DNA from: Chloroflexota bacterium
Lineage (GTDB): Bacteria; Chloroflexota; Chloroflexia; Chloroflexales; Herpetosiphonaceae
Length of the DNA: 64,000 nt
Reading direction: 5' to 3'
NCBI GenBank assembly: GCA_020161265.1
Contig: JAIUOC010000009.1
Location: 124,001 to 188,000, forward strand
Shown here: positions 61,676 through 64,000 of the stretch, piece by piece
Position numbering within the stretch: the first letter of the stretch is position 1
Layout: every line of letters starts with the position of its first letter
Translations under genes and position numbers: made by a program
The notes under the pieces: model-generated
Databases searched by the model: none
Told to the model about the DNA's origin: nothing
Seen by the model: only the letters and a program-made list of their open reading frames with translations

Positions 61676-62737
61676 ATGTTTAGATCATTTTTTCGCTCAT
61701 TTAGCCGCGATATTGGCATGGACTTAGGCACTGCCAATACTTTAGTCTATTTACGCGGCAAAGGCATTGTTATTTCTGAGCCATCGGTGGTGGCTATTGA
61801 TAAACGCACTGGAATTCCCCAAGCTTTTGGCGCTGCGGCCAAGGCCATGGTTGGGAAAACCCCTGCCAATATTGTAGCAGTCCGCCCGCTCCGCGATGGC
61901 GTGATTGCCGATTTTGATGTTGTCGAAAAGATGATGAAGTATTTTTTCGACCAAGCCCATAAACATGTTGGCGCTAGCATCGCTGGCCGCCCACGGGTGA
62001 TCGTCGGTGTGCCATCGGGCGTGACCGACGTGGAAAAACGCGCCGCCCGTGATGCCGCAATGAATGCTGGCGCTCGCGAAGCCTATGTGATCGAAGAACC
62101 AATGGCGGCGGCTGTTGGTGCAGGCTTGCCTGTGACCGAACCAACTGGCTCAATGGTTGTCGATATTGGTGGTGGTACAACGGAAGTGGCCGTCATCTCG
62201 CTGGGCGGGATTGTGATTAACCACTCGTTGCGCACCGCTGGCGACGAAATCGACGAGGCTGTAATTGCTTTTTCGCGGCGTGAATATAACTTGCTGATTG
62301 GCGAGCGCATGGCCGAGAAAGCCAAAATTGCCGCTGGCTCAGCCTACCCGCTTGAAGAAGAAATCAAAGTTACCCTGCGTGGCCGCGATTTGCTAACAGG
62401 CTTGCCCAAAGCGATTGAAATTAGCAGCATTGAGTTGCGTGAAGGGATCGCTGGCCCAGTTGCCAATATTGTTTCTGAGGTGCGCACGGCCTTGGAAGAA
62501 ACCCCGCCAGAATTGGTCGCTGATATTATGGAGCATGGCATTACCTTGGCTGGTGGTGGCTCAATGCTGCGTGGCCTTGATCGGCGGATCGCTGCTGAAA
62601 CCAAAATGCCAGTGCATATCGCCGAAGATCCGTTGTCGTGTGTGGCACGCGGCACAGGCAAAATGATCGAGGAATTTGATAAATACCGTGACACGATTCG
62701 GCGTTCGCAGGAATCGCGTCGCATCAAACGTGGGTAG
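61676..62737 (+). CDS. mreB: Rod-shape-determining actin homologue MreB
   Basis: The 353-residue actin-fold protein has the phosphate 1 motif MDLGTANTLVYLRGKG, the connect and phosphate 2 regions EEPMAAAVGAGLPVTEPTGSM with DIGGGTTEV, and adenosine motif GGGSMLRGLDRRI. It polymerises under the membrane and directs wall-synthesis proteins along the cell. Length and motifs are standard. mreC starts two bases after its stop. Confidence 0.97.
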   Translation: MFRSFFRSFSRDIGMDLGTANTLVYLRGKGIVISEPSVVAIDKRTGIPQAFGAAAKAMVGKTPANIVAVRPLRDGVIADFDVVEKMMKYFFDQAHKHVGASIAGRPRVIVGVPSGVTDVEKRAARDAAMNAGAREAYVIEEPMAAAVGAGLPVTEPTGSMVVDIGGGTTEVAVISLGGIVINHSLRTAGDEIDEAVIAFSRREYNLLIGERMAEKAKIAAGSAYPLEEEIKVTLRGRDLLTGLPKAIEISSIELREGIAGPVANIVSEVRTALEETPPELVADIMEHGITLAGGGSMLRGLDRRIAAETKMPVHIAEDPLSCVARGTGKMIEEFDKYRDTIRRSQESRRIKRG

Positions 62738-62739
62738 TC

Positions 62740-63630
62740 ATGTTAAGTCGCTCAGGCAACGCCCAACGGGCAACCAAGCTAATTGTTTGGCTGGCATGTT
62801 TTGTGGTTGTGCTGTTATTGCTCGATCAACAAGGAATTCTCACGCCGGTTACCGACAATACGGCTCGCGTTTTGACTCCAGTTACCCGCACACTGACGAA
62901 TATTCGTTTAGCAATTAGCGATACCTTCGGCGGTATTTTTGGCTCGTCGCAGGCCGCCCAAGATTTGGCGGCCTTGCAAGAACGCGTCACCGAACTTGAA
63001 AACGAAAATGTCCAATTGCGCAGCGCTGCCGCTGAAAACACAACCTTGCGCCGCACTGCTGGCATGCGCGAACGCTATGGCTGGCGCACAGTCATTGGCA
63101 ATGTGGTCAGTCGCTCCGCCGATGCTGGCAATCGGGTAATTAGCATCGATCGTGGTACGGTTGATGGTTTGGCCGTGGGCATGCCTGTGGTTTCACACGT
63201 CAATGGCAGCCCCGATGCGCTAATTGGCTTGGTCGATACGGTCAGCCAACATAACGCCACAGTTTTGCTCATTACCGATGCGCGTTCGGTAGTGAGCGGC
63301 CAGGTGTTATCGCAGGTAACCAGCGAACAAGAAAGCGGCAGCATTAGCCAACCAATGGGCGATGTGCTTGGTCAATGGCAGCTTGGCTCACGCCTGATTA
63401 TGCGCCATATCGATCGTGACGCTAAATTCAGCGTTGGCGACGATGTGTTGACCGCTGGCATTAGCAAAGCACTGGCCTTCGATGCACCTGCTGCGCGGAT
63501 TCCGCCCGACGTGCCAATTGGTCGGGTCAGCGCAATTCGCCCCGACGGCCACGGCCAACAAGCCGATATTGAACCATATTTTGATCCTGATGTGGTGCGG
63601 ACTGTATGGATTATCGTCGGCGAAGATTAA
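62740..63630 (+). CDS. mreC: Rod-shape-determining protein MreC
   Basis: The 296-residue protein has an N-terminal membrane anchor (about residues 13-32), a short coiled coil (about 80-110, LQERVTELENENVQLRS) and the MreC beta domain to the C-terminus. That domain includes VISIDRGTVDGLAVGMPVV, ITDARSVVSG and VPIGRVSAI. It bridges MreB with periplasmic or extracytoplasmic wall enzymes. It overlaps the mreD start by 25 bases. Confidence 0.93.
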   Translation: MLSRSGNAQRATKLIVWLACFVVVLLLLDQQGILTPVTDNTARVLTPVTRTLTNIRLAISDTFGGIFGSSQAAQDLAALQERVTELENENVQLRSAAAENTTLRRTAGMRERYGWRTVIGNVVSRSADAGNRVISIDRGTVDGLAVGMPVVSHVNGSPDALIGLVDTVSQHNATVLLITDARSVVSGQVLSQVTSEQESGSISQPMGDVLGQWQLGSRLIMRHIDRDAKFSVGDDVLTAGISKALAFDAPAARIPPDVPIGRVSAIRPDGHGQQADIEPYFDPDVVRTVWIIVGED

Positions 63631-64000
63631 GCGAACGGCTGCGCGGGCAGCTTTGGTTGGCCCTGATCGTTGGATTAACCGTGATTATTCAGACCACCCT
63701 ATTGCCAACGATCTTTAATGCGCACTTAAATTTGGTGTTGTTGGCGGTGGTTTGTTGGACCTTGCTAGCCGATGCTGCCAAGGGTGCTGCCATCGCCATG
63801 TATGGTGGCTTGCTGATTGATGTGGTGGGCTACTCGCCGTTTGGCAGCCATGCCTTGGCTTTATTGCTGGTTACTTGGGTTTGTAGCCTTGCTGCCGAGC
63901 GCTTCCCACCCGATACATGGCCAACATCGCTCTTACTAACCATCGGCTTGACCCCGCTGTATCACTTAGTTACCCAAGTGTTTCGCGGTGGCACCGACGA
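63606..64000 (+). CDS. mreD: Rod-shape-determining protein MreD (partial, cut by window end)
   Basis: An open frame starting MDYRRRRLSERLRGQLWLAL inside the mreC end continues without a stop to the last base of the window, about 131 residues. It has several hydrophobic segments and the MreD-like features LPTIFNAHLNLVLLAVVCW and GGLLIDVVGYSPFG. Position directly after mreC supports the call. The C-terminus is missing. Confidence 0.85.
   Translation, partial: MDYRRRRLSERLRGQLWLALIVGLTVIIQTTLLPTIFNAHLNLVLLAVVCWTLLADAAKGAAIAMYGGLLIDVVGYSPFGSHALALLLVTWVCSLAAERFPPDTWPTSLLLTIGLTPLYHLVTQVFRGGTD

Overview
The window looks like a chromosomal segment of a filamentous Chloroflexota bacterium, most probably Herpetosiphon or a close relative. 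This is inferred from protein style, not from a database search. The supporting signs are TPR, BTAD and LuxR-type regulators, large exported proteins with Pro/Thr linkers, an ADP-forming acyl-CoA synthetase beside a DRTGG protein, SpoVS without visible sporulation genes, and dispersed intergenic repeats. No rRNA, phage, transposase or CRISPR array was seen. One tRNA-Arg(CCG) is present.

Layout. 0-9.8 kb: a DUF2231-like membrane protein, an OmpR/EnvZ-type two-component pair, a GAF/NarL-type histidine kinase, a half-size TauE-like protein, RlmB, an M50-like membrane protein, and the ADP-forming acyl-CoA synthetase with its DRTGG partner. 9.9-20.5 kb: a large exported PPC protein, an NAD(P)-binding protein, an alkylation-repair pair (Ogt plus an Ada-N/AraC/AlkA fusion), an ArgD-like aminotransferase, two DinB-like proteins, and a GlgC plus a GlgD-like degenerate paralogue. 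20.6-26.5 kb: the pstSCAB-phoU operon on the minus strand, whose PstS carries two nearly identical binding domains in one chain. 26.6-38.3 kb: a TPR regulator, a four-repeat GEVED adhesin-like protein, a clan-CD-protease-like exported protein, a hydrolase and a metallophosphoesterase.

38.4-45.5 kb is the accessory part and the strongest candidate for an undescribed system. It holds six members of an unrecognised helical protein family of about 100 residues, one of them fused to another domain and one broken by an in-frame TAG. They are interleaved with two APH-fold kinase-like genes that share an apparently identical 522-bp 3' half but have diverged 5' halves. A two-part protein with an EF-Tu-domain-II-like barrel closes the island. 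The second kinase has Glu where ATP-binding Lys is expected. The pattern is one of local duplication, conversion and decay, as in immunity-gene or effector arrays, but no toxin was recognised and the function is open.

45.5-64 kb returns to core functions: RNase Y followed by SpoVS, a Ser/Thr kinase fused to an extracellular CAP domain, a LacI regulator with its own operator and a PfkB sugar kinase, parAB, a PimA-like glycosyltransferase with a CDP-alcohol phosphatidyltransferase, tRNA-Arg, an HSL-type esterase, a BTAD/AAA regulator, tandem PrxQ peroxiredoxins, an orphan NarL regulator and mreBCD, with mreD cut by the window edge.

Start codons were chosen from Shine-Dalgarno spacing where the longest frame had a poorer start. 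Family names come from motif recognition by eye.
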